A stretch of 21,721 nt of DNA from the NCBI GenBank assembly GCA_034429675.1, contig DAOUFX010000587.1, positions 1 through 21,721 of the forward strand, in the 5' to 3' direction. The stretch's first letter is position 1, and every line of letters starts with the position of its first letter. The notes beneath the pieces were generated by a model. The model was not told the DNA's origin. It saw nothing but the letters and a program-made list of their open reading frames with translations, and did no database searches. This document shows positions 7,701-14,712 of the stretch, piece by piece. The position numbers and the translations under genes were made by a program. Source of the DNA: JAKQHY01 sp034429675. GTDB taxonomy: Bacteria > Chloroflexota > Anaerolineae > B4-G1 > SLSP01.

Positions 7701-9146
7701 TCAATCGTAGCGGATCCGCGGATCCACAACAGTGTACAAAATGTCGCCCATCAGGGTCGCCACAACGGTTAGGACGGAGCTGATGAAAAGGATGACCATG
7801 ACCAGCGGCCAATCGCTCTTGTTTAACGCGTCGAAGTAGAGCCGCCCGATGCCCGGCCAGGAGAAGACCGTCTCGGTCATCGTGGCGCCGCCGAAAATGC
7901 CAGGAATGGTAAAGACCACGATGGTGACGATGGGGATCAAGGCGTTGCGCATCGCGTGTTTGACGATGACCATGCGCTCGGTCAATCCTTTGGCCCGCGC
8001 TGTCCGCACGTAATCCTGTCGCAATACTTCAAGCATAGACGCCCGCATATAACGGCTAAACGTGGCCATATTGACCAGGCTCAGGGTCAGTGTGGGCAAA
8101 ACCAGGTGGATGGCTCTATCCATCGCGTCACCTGGCGTTATGTTTAACAGTCGCAACAAACTTCCATCCGGCGGCGTGCGCACTGACGTGACCGCACCAG
8201 CCGGCAAATAGGGCAGCCCCCAGTTCTTGAAGAACATTGAGAAAACCAGGATGAGCATCAGCCCAAGCCAGAAGGTTGGCATGGCCGTGCCAAAGAAGGT
8301 GAACGTGGTCACGACGTAATCCATGGCCGAATATTGTTTGACGGCCGAATAAATCCCGACGGGGATGGCGATGACCAGGGAAATAATTGTGGAGGTCAGC
8401 ATCAACCAGAGCGTTTGTGGGAGACGACCGGCAATGACCTCGGAGATGGATTGTTTGCTCGACCAGGATATCCCAAAATCCATGCGCAAAACTCCGTGCC
8501 CGCCGCCGTGGAAGTGCGCGTACCGTCCCAATAACCCGTAGGGGCCAAACAGCCAGGACACGGAAATCCAGTTGCCCTTCGGCCATTCCGGCGCTCTGGA
8601 CGACTCCCATTGCGTTGCGGATGAGGTTTTGACCCAGACGTTGTTGGGATCATTGTCCAGGTCAATCTTGAGGACGTGTTTGTCTACTTCGAGAATGGCC
8701 CCTTTAAGAACGCCCTCCGGCGCCTTGCCCTCTGGACGGATCCAGACCTTGTTGGCCGTGAACTCGCGCAGGTCATCTTTCCCCACGCCGGTCTCGGCGC
8801 CTTCAATCCAAACGTCGTAGCCGCCGATGGCATAGGCAATCCCCGGTTTGGCATAGAAACGCATGCCCTCCGGCGGTTTGATCCCCAGGTACATATAGTC
8901 GGCGCCCAGCCAGTCGTCGCCCAGGAGCCAGACCAGATACCGCAAGACCAACGGTTTGTCCAATCCCAGATAGGCGGCCAGGCGTTGGCGGTCGGCCTCG
9001 CTATATTGTCGCCTCCGGTCGCCGATTTGATTGAGGCCGGACATCGGGCCGCCGGGCGCCAGGTTGAGGATGGCATAGATCGCCATCGTTGCAAAAAGCA
9101 CCACGAAAGCCATCTGAATGAACCGGCGTATCAGATAATTTGTCAT
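7701..9146 (-). CDS. oppB: Peptide ABC transporter permease, OppB/DppB type, with extra extracytoplasmic domain
   Basis: 481 residues, against roughly 310-340 for most OppB proteins. The N-terminus (MTNYLIRRFIQ, first membrane segment at about 10-30, LNLAPGGP) and YLGLDKPLVLRYLVWL (59-74) are canonical. At about 78 the family alignment is interrupted. It resumes at about 221 with MDFGIS and SEVIAGRLPQTLWLML. The intervening ~140 residues are polar and beta-like, with several Trp-Val/Ile strands (VWIEG, VWIRPEGKAPEG, VWVKTSS), and should lie outside the membrane. Further membrane segments are at about 246-268, 276-305, 345-365, 403-422 and 449-468. The EAA loop is at about 373-405 (RQDYVRTARAKGL). 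The ribosome-binding site is GAAGGAG. The insert may touch the binding protein or the wall, which is an inference. Confidence 0.92.
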   Translation of the reverse strand: MTNYLIRRFIQMAFVVLFATMAIYAILNLAPGGPMSGLNQIGDRRRQYSEADRQRLAAYLGLDKPLVLRYLVWLLGDDWLGADYMYLGIKPPEGMRFYAKPGIAYAIGGYDVWIEGAETGVGKDDLREFTANKVWIRPEGKAPEGVLKGAILEVDKHVLKIDLDNDPNNVWVKTSSATQWESSRAPEWPKGNWISVSWLFGPYGLLGRYAHFHGGGHGVLRMDFGISWSSKQSISEVIAGRLPQTLWLMLTSTIISLVIAIPVGIYSAVKQYSAMDYVVTTFTFFGTAMPTFWLGLMLILVFSMFFKNWGLPYLPAGAVTSVRTPPDGSLLRLLNITPGDAMDRAIHLVLPTLTLSLVNMATFSRYMRASMLEVLRQDYVRTARAKGLTERMVIVKHAMRNALIPIVTIVVFTIPGIFGGATMTETVFSWPGIGRLYFDALNKSDWPLVMVILFISSVLTVVATLMGDILYTVVDPRIRYD

Positions 9147-9167
9147 CTTCGCGCTCCTTCAAAATTA

Positions 9168-9245
9168 GGGAATGGTGACTAGGGATTTGGGATTAGGGAT
9201 CGGATCATGCTTCTGATTTCTTAATCCCCATTCCCTAATCACCAT
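9168..9245. repeat. Long hairpin and G-tract element in the oppB leader
   Basis: Arms at 9172-9195 and 9222-9245 are reverse complements over 21 of 24 positions, separated by a 26-base loop. The plus strand also shows four GGG tracts at 9168-9170, 9182-9184, 9189-9191 and 9196-9198, which could allow a G-quadruplex. The element lies between the binding-protein terminator and the oppB start, so it would be in the oppB 5' leader if transcription reads through. Confidence 0.7.
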
Positions 9246-9277
9246 CGCAGACCTGTTTGTAAAAACATCCGACCCCT

Positions 9278-9318
9278 AAAAAATGGTGGCAGCGCCAGAG
9301 AAGAACGCTGCCACCATT
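9278..9318 (-). terminator. Terminator after the binding-protein gene
   Basis: A 13-bp stem (AATGGTGGCAGCG against CGCTGCCACCATT) has an 11-base loop and is followed on the minus strand by six T's. It lies 16 bases past the binding-protein stop and upstream of oppB. It is likely a partial terminator that lowers permease expression relative to the binding protein. Confidence 0.88.
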
Positions 9319-9334
9319 CCATTAGTTGATCAAC

Positions 9335-11290
9335 CTATTGTTCCAGGTCGAAGGATTCGATGTTCCACATTTCGGAGTTCTCGGTTGAATCTATAATGAA
9401 CCCCTTGATCTCGGTACGGTATGCCGCAATCTTGAGGCGCAAGAACAACGGCACCACAGGGAGTTGCTCAGAGAAGATGCGTTGAGCTTCCTTGTGACCT
9501 TCAATGTAATCTTCAGTACCAGGGAGCGACTGGAGAGCACTCCGGCAGGCGGCGTCAAATTCGGGGTTGTTGAACCCAGGATTATTCTGCCCGGCCCAGC
9601 CGCTTTCCTCGGTCGGTGTTTCTGTGCTAAGGTAAAGGTTGCAGGCTGGATCGACGCCGGTCAACCATGCGAAAGAGCCTACGTCATAGCGTCGCCCGAA
9701 CACCGGGCCGTTCGGGCCGTCGGCGAAGAACTCAGTCGCGCTGAGGTTTTCCAGGTTAACTTTGAACCCGCAGTCAGCCAGGTTTTGCTGGAAGATCTGC
9801 ATATACTGCACACGCATCGGGGCAGTCGTGGATTGCCACTTGAATTCCAACAGAGCGCCGTCTTTGATGCCGTCAATACCGCTGGCCTCGCGGACGCCGT
9901 CGCCATCGGAATCTTTCCAGCCTATCTCTTCCAACAGCGCCTTGCCTTTTTCTACGTCATAGGCGTATTCGGTCAAGCCATCGGCATATAACGGGTGCTC
10001 GGGAGGAACGTAGCTACTGATTACCATCGAGCGCCCATAAAGTATTTCGTCCACTACAGTCTGACGGTTCAGACAATAGGCAAACGCCTGGCGCATGCGC
10101 ACATCGCCGAAGAAGTCGGGGCGATCGTATTCTGCGATCGGCTCGATTCCGAAGTCTACGTGTTCCCATTGTGTACCGGTCACGAAGAGGGGATTCAACA
10201 CGCCTTCCTGTTCCAGCTTGAGCAACAGTTCGGTCTGGTCTTCCAGCGCAGTATCTTGGGTGGCAATGTCACATTCGCCGGAGATCAACTGCGCCACGGC
10301 GGCGTTGGAATCGGCGACGAAGCGGAAGATGATGGTATCAACGTAAGGCAGGCCCTCGGCGGCGCGGAAGTAGTTGGGGTTCTTCTCGACGGTGATGTGA
10401 TCGCCGGCGACCCATTCTTTGACGACGAAGGCGCCCCAGCCCAGGGGCGTGCGGGACGATTCTTCGGCTTCCAACAGGTCTTTGGCGGTGTAGCCCAACT
10501 CATCCTGCCAGATGTGGCGCGGTTTGGGCGCCCAGAAGTTGGTGAAGTAGAGGCTGTCAATGTTGCCAGGTAGACCGGTCCACACTGCGGTCACATCGTC
10601 CGCGGCTTCGTAAGAGGCGGTGCGCTCAATCGTGTATCTGCTGGTGGGAGTGTCGGGATCCGCAACCAATTCGAATGCGTAGACAGAATCGTCGGCGGTC
10701 AGGGGTTCGCCATCGGACCATTTGAGTCCGGCCAGCATTTTGAAGGTGACGACCATCTGGTCCATTTCCAGCGGCTCGCCGGCAAATTCAACGGCGCAGT
10801 CGGCGGTGCGACATCCGGCAGGGCGCACTTTGACGCCTTCGGCCAATTCGATGGGATTGCCGTCGTCGGCCACGATTACATCGCCGGCCTGGACGGTCAC
10901 GGCGTTGATCACGGCATCGCCGTCGTCAATGCTCGGCAGTTTTTCGAGGATGATGGGCTGGTACGCATAGGTGCGGTTGTCAATGGGGCCATCGTAAATG
11001 GCGTGCAGGATGTGGGCAGCGGCCAGCATATCGCCGCCGTAAGCGTACAGCGTGTCAGGTTCCTGCCCCTGGCAGACAACCAGGGTCTTGGGGCCAACGG
11101 GGGTGGGTGCGACCGTGGGGGCTTCAACCGTAACTTCGACGGTCTCTTTCACGATGACCGTTTTCTCAACTTCGACGGTCTCTTTCACGATGACCGTTTG
11201 AATAACGGGGGTCGGTGTAGCGCAGGCGCTCAGCACCATGCTAAGCACTACGATCGCACCGAGCAGACCAGAAAAGCTCTTGCGTGACAT
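9335..11290 (-). CDS. oppA: Peptide ABC transporter substrate-binding lipoprotein, family 5
   Basis: 651 residues. A lipoprotein signal peptide (MSRKSFSGLLGAIVVLSMVL) ends in lipobox LSAC with lipidated Cys23. Residues about 27-70 form a flexible Val/Glu/Thr/Pro linker with repeated VIVKETVEV, a style common in Chloroflexota binding proteins. The mature domain is SBP family 5, with KWSDGEPLTADDSVYAFEL (about 189-207), a TPLGWGAFVVKEW block, PNYFRAAEGLPYVD, and DVRMRQAFAYCLNRQTVVDEI. It captures peptides or other ligands outside the membrane and delivers them to OppB/OppC; the ligand cannot be told from sequence. The ribosome-binding site is GAAGGAGGAG. It has its own promoter and terminator ahead of oppB. 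The symbol is by position and family only. Confidence 0.9.
   Translation of the reverse strand: MSRKSFSGLLGAIVVLSMVLSACATPTPVIQTVIVKETVEVEKTVIVKETVEVTVEAPTVAPTPVGPKTLVVCQGQEPDTLYAYGGDMLAAAHILHAIYDGPIDNRTYAYQPIILEKLPSIDDGDAVINAVTVQAGDVIVADDGNPIELAEGVKVRPAGCRTADCAVEFAGEPLEMDQMVVTFKMLAGLKWSDGEPLTADDSVYAFELVADPDTPTSRYTIERTASYEAADDVTAVWTGLPGNIDSLYFTNFWAPKPRHIWQDELGYTAKDLLEAEESSRTPLGWGAFVVKEWVAGDHITVEKNPNYFRAAEGLPYVDTIIFRFVADSNAAVAQLISGECDIATQDTALEDQTELLLKLEQEGVLNPLFVTGTQWEHVDFGIEPIAEYDRPDFFGDVRMRQAFAYCLNRQTVVDEILYGRSMVISSYVPPEHPLYADGLTEYAYDVEKGKALLEEIGWKDSDGDGVREASGIDGIKDGALLEFKWQSTTAPMRVQYMQIFQQNLADCGFKVNLENLSATEFFADGPNGPVFGRRYDVGSFAWLTGVDPACNLYLSTETPTEESGWAGQNNPGFNNPEFDAACRSALQSLPGTEDYIEGHKEAQRIFSEQLPVVPLFLRLKIAAYRTEIKGFIIDSTENSEMWNIESFDLEQ
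11132..11199. repeat. Perfect 32-bp direct repeat in the lipoprotein linker
   Basis: Two identical 32-base copies at 11132-11163 and 11168-11199 are offset by 36 bases (12 codons). They encode the duplicated VIVKETVEV linker units of the binding protein. Nucleotide identity suggests recent duplication or homogenisation, so linker length may vary between strains. Confidence 0.85.
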
Positions 11291-11449
11291 GTCTAACTCC
11301 TCCTTCTTAGAGTTTCTTTTTGGGATTGAATTTTTTCGGACGTATTAAACAACTTTGATTGTGTGTTTTTTGGGAAGATCACCTCCTTCCTTAGTGGAAA
11401 AATACCTTAAAAGAACCCCATCAGGCGTCCTTTTTAAAACATGTTCACC
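11291..11449 (-). promoter_or_regulatory. Long leader of the binding-protein mRNA with orphan extended Shine-Dalgarno
   Basis: The predicted leader is about 150 nt. At 11388-11377 the minus strand reads AAGGAGGTGATC, a perfect 12-nt complement to the usual 16S rRNA 3' end. It lies about 87 bases before the gene start and no ATG follows it at normal spacing. The GTG inside the motif opens a 29-codon frame that stops just before the binding-protein ATG, but its ribosome-binding site would be too close. The motif could instead hold ribosomes and protect the mRNA, like the stabilising SD of some Bacillus leaders. Confidence 0.5.
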
Positions 11450-11478
11450 ATTTTACGGATAAACACCAAAAAAGTCAA
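11450..11478 (-). promoter_or_regulatory. Sigma-70-type promoter of the binding-protein gene
   Basis: The minus strand has TTGACT (11478-11473), a 17-base spacer, and TAAAAT (11455-11450). Five of six bases match in each box, with ideal spacing. Transcription should start near 11443. Confidence 0.75.
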
Positions 11479-11527
11479 GACTTTTGACACTTCGCGTGAG
11501 GTTAAAGGCGTGTTGTTGCAAAGCCGG

Positions 11528-12256
11528 TCAGGGCCGCATACCGGCGTTTTTACCGGATGCGATCAACGTTTGTGTGTAGGGATATTGTGAATGTTCGGCC
11601 AACTCTTGCGGCGCGCCGGCTTCGATAATTTCGCCCGCGCGCAGTACGTAAACGTAATCCAGGGCTTTCATCACGGCCCAATGCCGGCTGGCAATCAACA
11701 CGGCGCTCTCCGCTCCGGCTCCTCGGACGATTTTCTGCGTCAACGCCGCCCACGTTTCGGGCATGAGCATGTCAAAGATGTCGTCCACCAACAACACGCG
11801 CGGGTGGTTCAAGAGGGCGCGGGCCAGCGAAAGCGTCGCCCGTTGCACGCCTGACAGATTGCGGACGCGCCGGCTCTTAATGGCTTCAGGCAGGGCCAGC
11901 GCCTGGAAGAGGGCGTCAGTTTCGTGCGCCTGCCGAGGCGACGCCGGCAGTACACGCTCAACCGGCGCCCACGGCTCGAACGTCGTATAAGGATTGGCAA
12001 GGATCAGGGTGACAAAGGTTCGGCGCTGCCCTAACCACCACCGCGAGCGGCGCGAAACTTCCACGTTTTCCCACCAGACTTTTCCCGATGGTGGGACGTC
12101 CAACCGCGCCAGGGTGCGCAGAAGGCGGGTCTTGCCGCTGCCTGCAGCGCCCAACAAACCCACCCGCGCGTTCGCCTTAAGGGTTAGTTCAATGTCGCTC
12201 TGTCCTATGCCGTCAAGGCGTAAATCGCGCGCACACAGTAAAGAAGTGCCTACCAT
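11528..12256 (-). CDS. OppF-like ABC ATPase with altered catalytic motifs
   Basis: 242 residues from the ATG at 12256, which overlaps the preceding stop (TAATG). Walker A is intact (GAAGSGKT, 36-43). The region NPYTTFEPWAPVERVL (88-103) aligns with OppF DPYSSLDPRMPIGESI, and the end (SQYPYTQTLIASG) matches OppF HPYTQALLSA, so its origin is an oligopeptide-type ATPase. Key changes are Q-loop Gln replaced (LILANP, A87), signature SGVQ instead of SGGQ, Walker B glutamate replaced by Asp (LLVDDI, D158/D159), and D-loop SALD replaced by DMLM. The switch histidine remains (H192). The C-terminal cysteine domain is missing. It probably binds ATP and may be slow or inactive in hydrolysis. It follows an ECF sigma factor in the same operon, with no permease next to it, so a regulatory or partner role is possible. 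An upstream in-frame start at 12454 exists but overlaps the preceding gene. Confidence 0.8.
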   Translation of the reverse strand: MVGTSLLCARDLRLDGIGQSDIELTLKANARVGLLGAAGSGKTRLLRTLARLDVPPSGKVWWENVEVSRRSRWWLGQRRTFVTLILANPYTTFEPWAPVERVLPASPRQAHETDALFQALALPEAIKSRRVRNLSGVQRATLSLARALLNHPRVLLVDDIFDMLMPETWAALTQKIVRGAGAESAVLIASRHWAVMKALDYVYVLRAGEIIEAGAPQELAEHSQYPYTQTLIASGKNAGMRP

Positions 12257-12543
12257 TAGAAGGCCATCCGCAGGTCGAGCACCTGTTTGACCATCACCCC
12301 GAAAAGCGGCGACGGTCTGAATTTCCCATCTGTACCGCGCATGGCTTGATGGGAGAGCGGCAGGTGCAATGCAGCCGGTCTGGAAAAGCGCAGGAGAAAG
12401 CGCTGCCACAGGCCGGGTGTGCGTGTGTTCAACCGCGATACGATGCGCGGCCACACATCCCTTGACGGTTCGGCGTGCGAGTAGCCCTCAAGAGCCTGGC
12501 AGAACCAAAGATCCGGTTGAATGTCTCGGTTATGTGAATTCAT
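12256..12543 (-). CDS. Small protein next to the ECF sigma factor, unknown; possible anti-sigma-like
   Basis: 95 residues, starting at ATG 12543, 14 bases inside the end of the sigma-factor gene, and ending in TAATG overlap with the ATPase gene. It has no membrane segment. The stretch AEPSRDVWPRIVSRLNTR (about 25-42) resembles the PxDxWxRIxxRL helix found near the N-terminal part of many anti-sigma proteins. The zinc-binding HxxxCxxC motif of that family is absent; only one cysteine (C15) is present. The rest is basic, with LWQRFLLRFSRPAALHLPL in the middle. Its position directly after an ECF sigma gene is where an anti-sigma factor usually lies, so a divergent or reduced anti-sigma is a reasonable guess. 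It is supported by tight overlaps on both sides. Confidence 0.65.
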   Translation of the reverse strand: MNSHNRDIQPDLWFCQALEGYSHAEPSRDVWPRIVSRLNTRTPGLWQRFLLRFSRPAALHLPLSHQAMRGTDGKFRPSPLFGVMVKQVLDLRMAF

Positions 12544-13171
12544 AAGCCACTTCTGGCACCGGGCGCTGGTGTTTTTCCAGGGTTTCTCGCAAGCGCTCCC
12601 GTGCATAATGTAGACGTGATTTTACCGTTCCTACCGGTAATTCCAGGACACCGGCAATGTCATCCACCGACAGGTTTTCCATATAGAAAAGGACAATGAC
12701 GGCGCGATGTGAAGGCGCCAATCGCGCAATAACATCCTGAACCAGCGAGAGCATCTCTTTTTCTTCGGTGCGGTGGTCGGGCGCCGGAAATCCTCCCGGC
12801 AATCCCGACAGCCATTCAAGAATGTCGTCAATGGATTGCCCCCGGTTTTTCTTGGCCGACCAATCGTAAGCCAGGTTCACCGTCACCCGGTAGAGCCAGG
12901 GTTCCAAAGGCCGGCTGCCGTCAATCGAATCGGCATAGGTAAAGAGCCGCACAAAGCATTCCTGAAGAATATCTTCGGCAGCGCGCTCATCACGGATAAT
13001 CGCGTAGGCGGTGCGGTAAACCAGAGCGCGGTAACGCTCGAACAGTTCACCTAAGGCTTTGAGGTCTCCGTTTTGTAACTGCTCAATCAAGTGGGTTGCC
13101 CCACTTCCGAGTCCCCCATGGACGCCCCCTTTGTCATGTGCCCTATATAAACATACTGTCCTAAACATCAT
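12530..13171 (-). CDS. ECF-type RNA polymerase sigma factor
   Basis: 213 residues. Region 2 spans about 44-108, with LFERYRALVYRTAYAIIRDE, AEDILQECFVRLF and PLEPWLYRVTVNLAYDW. Region 4 spans about 138-195, with LAPSHRAVIVLFYMENLSVDDIAGVLELPVGTVKSRLHYARERL read in short blocks, including the helix-turn-helix. Regions 1 and 3 are absent, which defines the ECF class. The start at 13171 (ATG ATG) is preferred over the longer open frame because AGGTGA precedes it at good spacing. It also overlaps the trmD stop, so the two are translationally coupled. The N-terminal ~27 residues are longer than usual and may be wrong. It would direct polymerase to a small regulon. The next gene may encode its control partner. 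Confidence 0.9.
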   Translation of the reverse strand: MMFRTVCLYRAHDKGGVHGGLGSGATHLIEQLQNGDLKALGELFERYRALVYRTAYAIIRDERAAEDILQECFVRLFTYADSIDGSRPLEPWLYRVTVNLAYDWSAKKNRGQSIDDILEWLSGLPGGFPAPDHRTEEKEMLSLVQDVIARLAPSHRAVIVLFYMENLSVDDIAGVLELPVGTVKSRLHYARERLRETLEKHQRPVPEVAYEFT

Positions 13172-13904
13172 TGGGTTCACCTGACTGCCGGATTTTTTCC
13201 AAAAAGGCTTTGTCCTGCGCCGACAAGGCGACCCCGGCCAACAGATCCGGGCGCCGCTCCCACGTTCGCTGCAATGCAGCGTCGCGTTTCCATCGCGCAA
13301 TCAAGGCGTGATTGCCGGAGCGCAGCACGTCGGGCACTGCATGTCCTTCGTAAACCGGCGGACGTGTGTACTGGGGGCCTTCCAGCAGCCCCGCTGCATA
13401 GGAATCGTTGTGAGCGGCTTCGGGCGCGCCCAAAATTCCCGGAATGAAGCGCGCCAGCGCATCTATCACAACCATCGCGGCCAGTTCCCCGCCGGTCAGC
13501 ACGTATTCTCCGATGGAGATTTCGTCGGTGACGAGATGCTGGCGCACGCGCTCGTCCACGCCTTCGTAGTGCCCACAGATGAACATCAGTCGCGGTTGGG
13601 CTGCCAGGGATTGTGCCAGAGCGTGGGTCAACGTCCGCCCCTGCGGGGTCAACAGGATGACGGGTGCAGAATCGCCGCGTAGAATAGCTCGCGCCGCGCG
13701 AAAGAACGGTTCGGGCTTCATCACCATGCCTTCGCCGCCGCCGTAGGGAATGTCGTCGCTCATCTGGTGACGGTCGAACGCATAGTCGCGAATCTGATGG
13801 ATGACAAGGTGAAGCAGCCCGCGTTGTTGAGCGCGCTTCATGATGCTCTCGCGAAGCGGGCCGAAAAACGAAGAAGGGAATAGGGTCAGGACATCAATCC
13901 ACAT
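13161..13904 (-). CDS. trmD: tRNA (guanine-37-N1)-methyltransferase TrmD
   Basis: 247 residues, the normal length. It methylates G37 next to the anticodon using S-adenosylmethionine, which prevents +1 frameshifting. Family landmarks are MWIDVLTLFP, the YGGGEGMVMKPEP loop (54-66), LTPQGR (85-90), the trefoil-knot cofactor site CGHYEGVDERV (110-120) and SIGEYVLTGGE (130-140). Also present are RFIPGILG (R152), NDSYA (D167), QYTRPPVYEG and LRSGNHA. R152 and D167 align with E. coli R154 and D169, so the catalytic pair is intact. The usual neighbours (rpsP, rimM, rplS) are absent; an ECF sigma gene follows with overlap. The ATG at 13904 is fixed by the conserved MWIDVLTLFP start. No clear promoter was found in the short gap upstream. 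Confidence 0.96.
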   Translation of the reverse strand: MWIDVLTLFPSSFFGPLRESIMKRAQQRGLLHLVIHQIRDYAFDRHQMSDDIPYGGGEGMVMKPEPFFRAARAILRGDSAPVILLTPQGRTLTHALAQSLAAQPRLMFICGHYEGVDERVRQHLVTDEISIGEYVLTGGELAAMVVIDALARFIPGILGAPEAAHNDSYAAGLLEGPQYTRPPVYEGHAVPDVLRSGNHALIARWKRDAALQRTWERRPDLLAGVALSAQDKAFLEKIRQSGEPNDV

Positions 13905-13933
13905 GGTTGAATTCTGGCATAATCTTATGGATG

Positions 13934-13971
13934 AAAAAAGAAATGCGTAACCCGGTTCTGTTACGCATTTC
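13934..13971 (-). terminator. Rho-independent terminator of the zinc-ribbon gene
   Basis: A 12-bp perfect stem, GAAATGCGTAAC against GTTACGCATTTC with an 8-base loop, is followed on the minus strand by six T's. It lies about 40 bases after the zinc-ribbon stop and just upstream of trmD, insulating trmD from that gene. Confidence 0.9.
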
Positions 13972-14012
13972 TCGTCATCCTACGCAATCCACCAAGGTTC
14001 CGGCGAAAACGG

Positions 14013-14657
14013 CTATTCTTGTTTCGCGCCGCAATCGGGGCAGAACTTGGCTTTGTTGGCGATGGCGGCGCCGCATTCGGTACAGAATCGTTTCTCTTCG
14101 ACGCGGGCGCCGCATTCCGGGCAGAATTTGGCTCCGGCCTTGAGCGTGGCCCCACAGTTGGCGCACGAAGCGCGCTTGTTAGACCCGCCCTCGACGTACT
14201 CGTCAACGTTATATTCGCGGCTGCGCACCTTCTCTACCGCCTGCTCGCTGATAACCTCGGCCTGGGCCGTGGCTACCTTCACGCCGACGTCCGGCGCGCA
14301 GCTGTGGCATAATCCACGGTCTTCGTTCCAGCAGCGCGACCGGCAGACCCAGGCGTTGCAATTCGGGCATTGGACGAACAGATGCCGCACTTCCTGCGCC
14401 GCTTCACTGAAAGCATTGTCGTGTGCGCGTTCCCAGGTGGCAGATTGCACGCGGTTGCTGACGTCCGAGGCGCGACTGAAAATGCCTCCAAGCAAGCTGC
14501 CGGCCGTGTCCAAAACTTGCGTCACTACGCCACCGGGGGTTGCCTGGAACTTGGACCGGTAGCCGTTGCCGCACCGATCGCAGCGAAATTCCCATTGGAA
14601 TCCTTGCCCGGTGCTTAAGTCCGAATAGTTGTTGGTAAACTCAATAAAGTCAGCCAT
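14013..14657 (-). CDS. Multi-zinc-ribbon protein, unknown function
   Basis: 214 residues with sixteen cysteines in pairs. These are C26/C29, then C97/C100 with C105/C109 and C117/C120, and at the C-terminus two double ribbons C165/C168-C179/C182 and C192/C195-C206/C209, each CxxCG-type with ten residues between pairs. Between the first and second groups lies a Gly/Val-rich helical stretch (about 43-62, GVVTQVLDTAGSLLGGIFSR). It has no signal peptide and is probably cytosolic. The ribbons should bind zinc; they may mediate protein or nucleic-acid contact. The start ATG at 14657 has AAAGGAG about 13 bases upstream, which is rather far. The gene is divergent from the RanBP2-finger membrane protein and has its own terminator. 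I cannot name a pathway. Confidence 0.85.
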   Translation of the reverse strand: MADFIEFTNNYSDLSTGQGFQWEFRCDRCGNGYRSKFQATPGGVVTQVLDTAGSLLGGIFSRASDVSNRVQSATWERAHDNAFSEAAQEVRHLFVQCPNCNAWVCRSRCWNEDRGLCHSCAPDVGVKVATAQAEVISEQAVEKVRSREYNVDEYVEGGSNKRASCANCGATLKAGAKFCPECGARVEEKRFCTECGAAIANKAKFCPDCGAKQE

Positions 14658-14684
14658 CTAGCTTCAAACGCTCCTTTATCATTC

Positions 14685-14712
14685 AGTATAAGACAATCTC
14701 GTTGCTGGTAAA
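14685..14712 (-). promoter_or_regulatory. Likely promoter of the zinc-ribbon gene
   Basis: The minus strand has TTTACC (14712-14707), a 16-base spacer, and TATACT (14690-14685). The -10 box is good and the -35 box moderate (4 of 6). Transcription would start near 14678, giving a leader of about 20 bases. Confidence 0.5.

Noticed and set aside
11523..11545. GCCGGT/ACCGGC hairpin at the end of the degenerate ATPase gene
   Set aside because: On the minus strand it is followed by only three T's and overlaps the coding end. The longer T run is on the plus strand, where no gene needs it.
12257..12454. Longer N-terminus for the OppF-like ATPase
   Set aside because: The extension overlaps the preceding gene and is not ATPase-like; the TAATG junction at 12256 gives a normal ATPase start.
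13171..13300. Longer N-terminus for the ECF sigma factor starting at 13300
   Set aside because: It would overlap trmD by about 140 bases and adds sequence unlike any sigma region; the ATG at 13171 has a proper ribosome-binding site.
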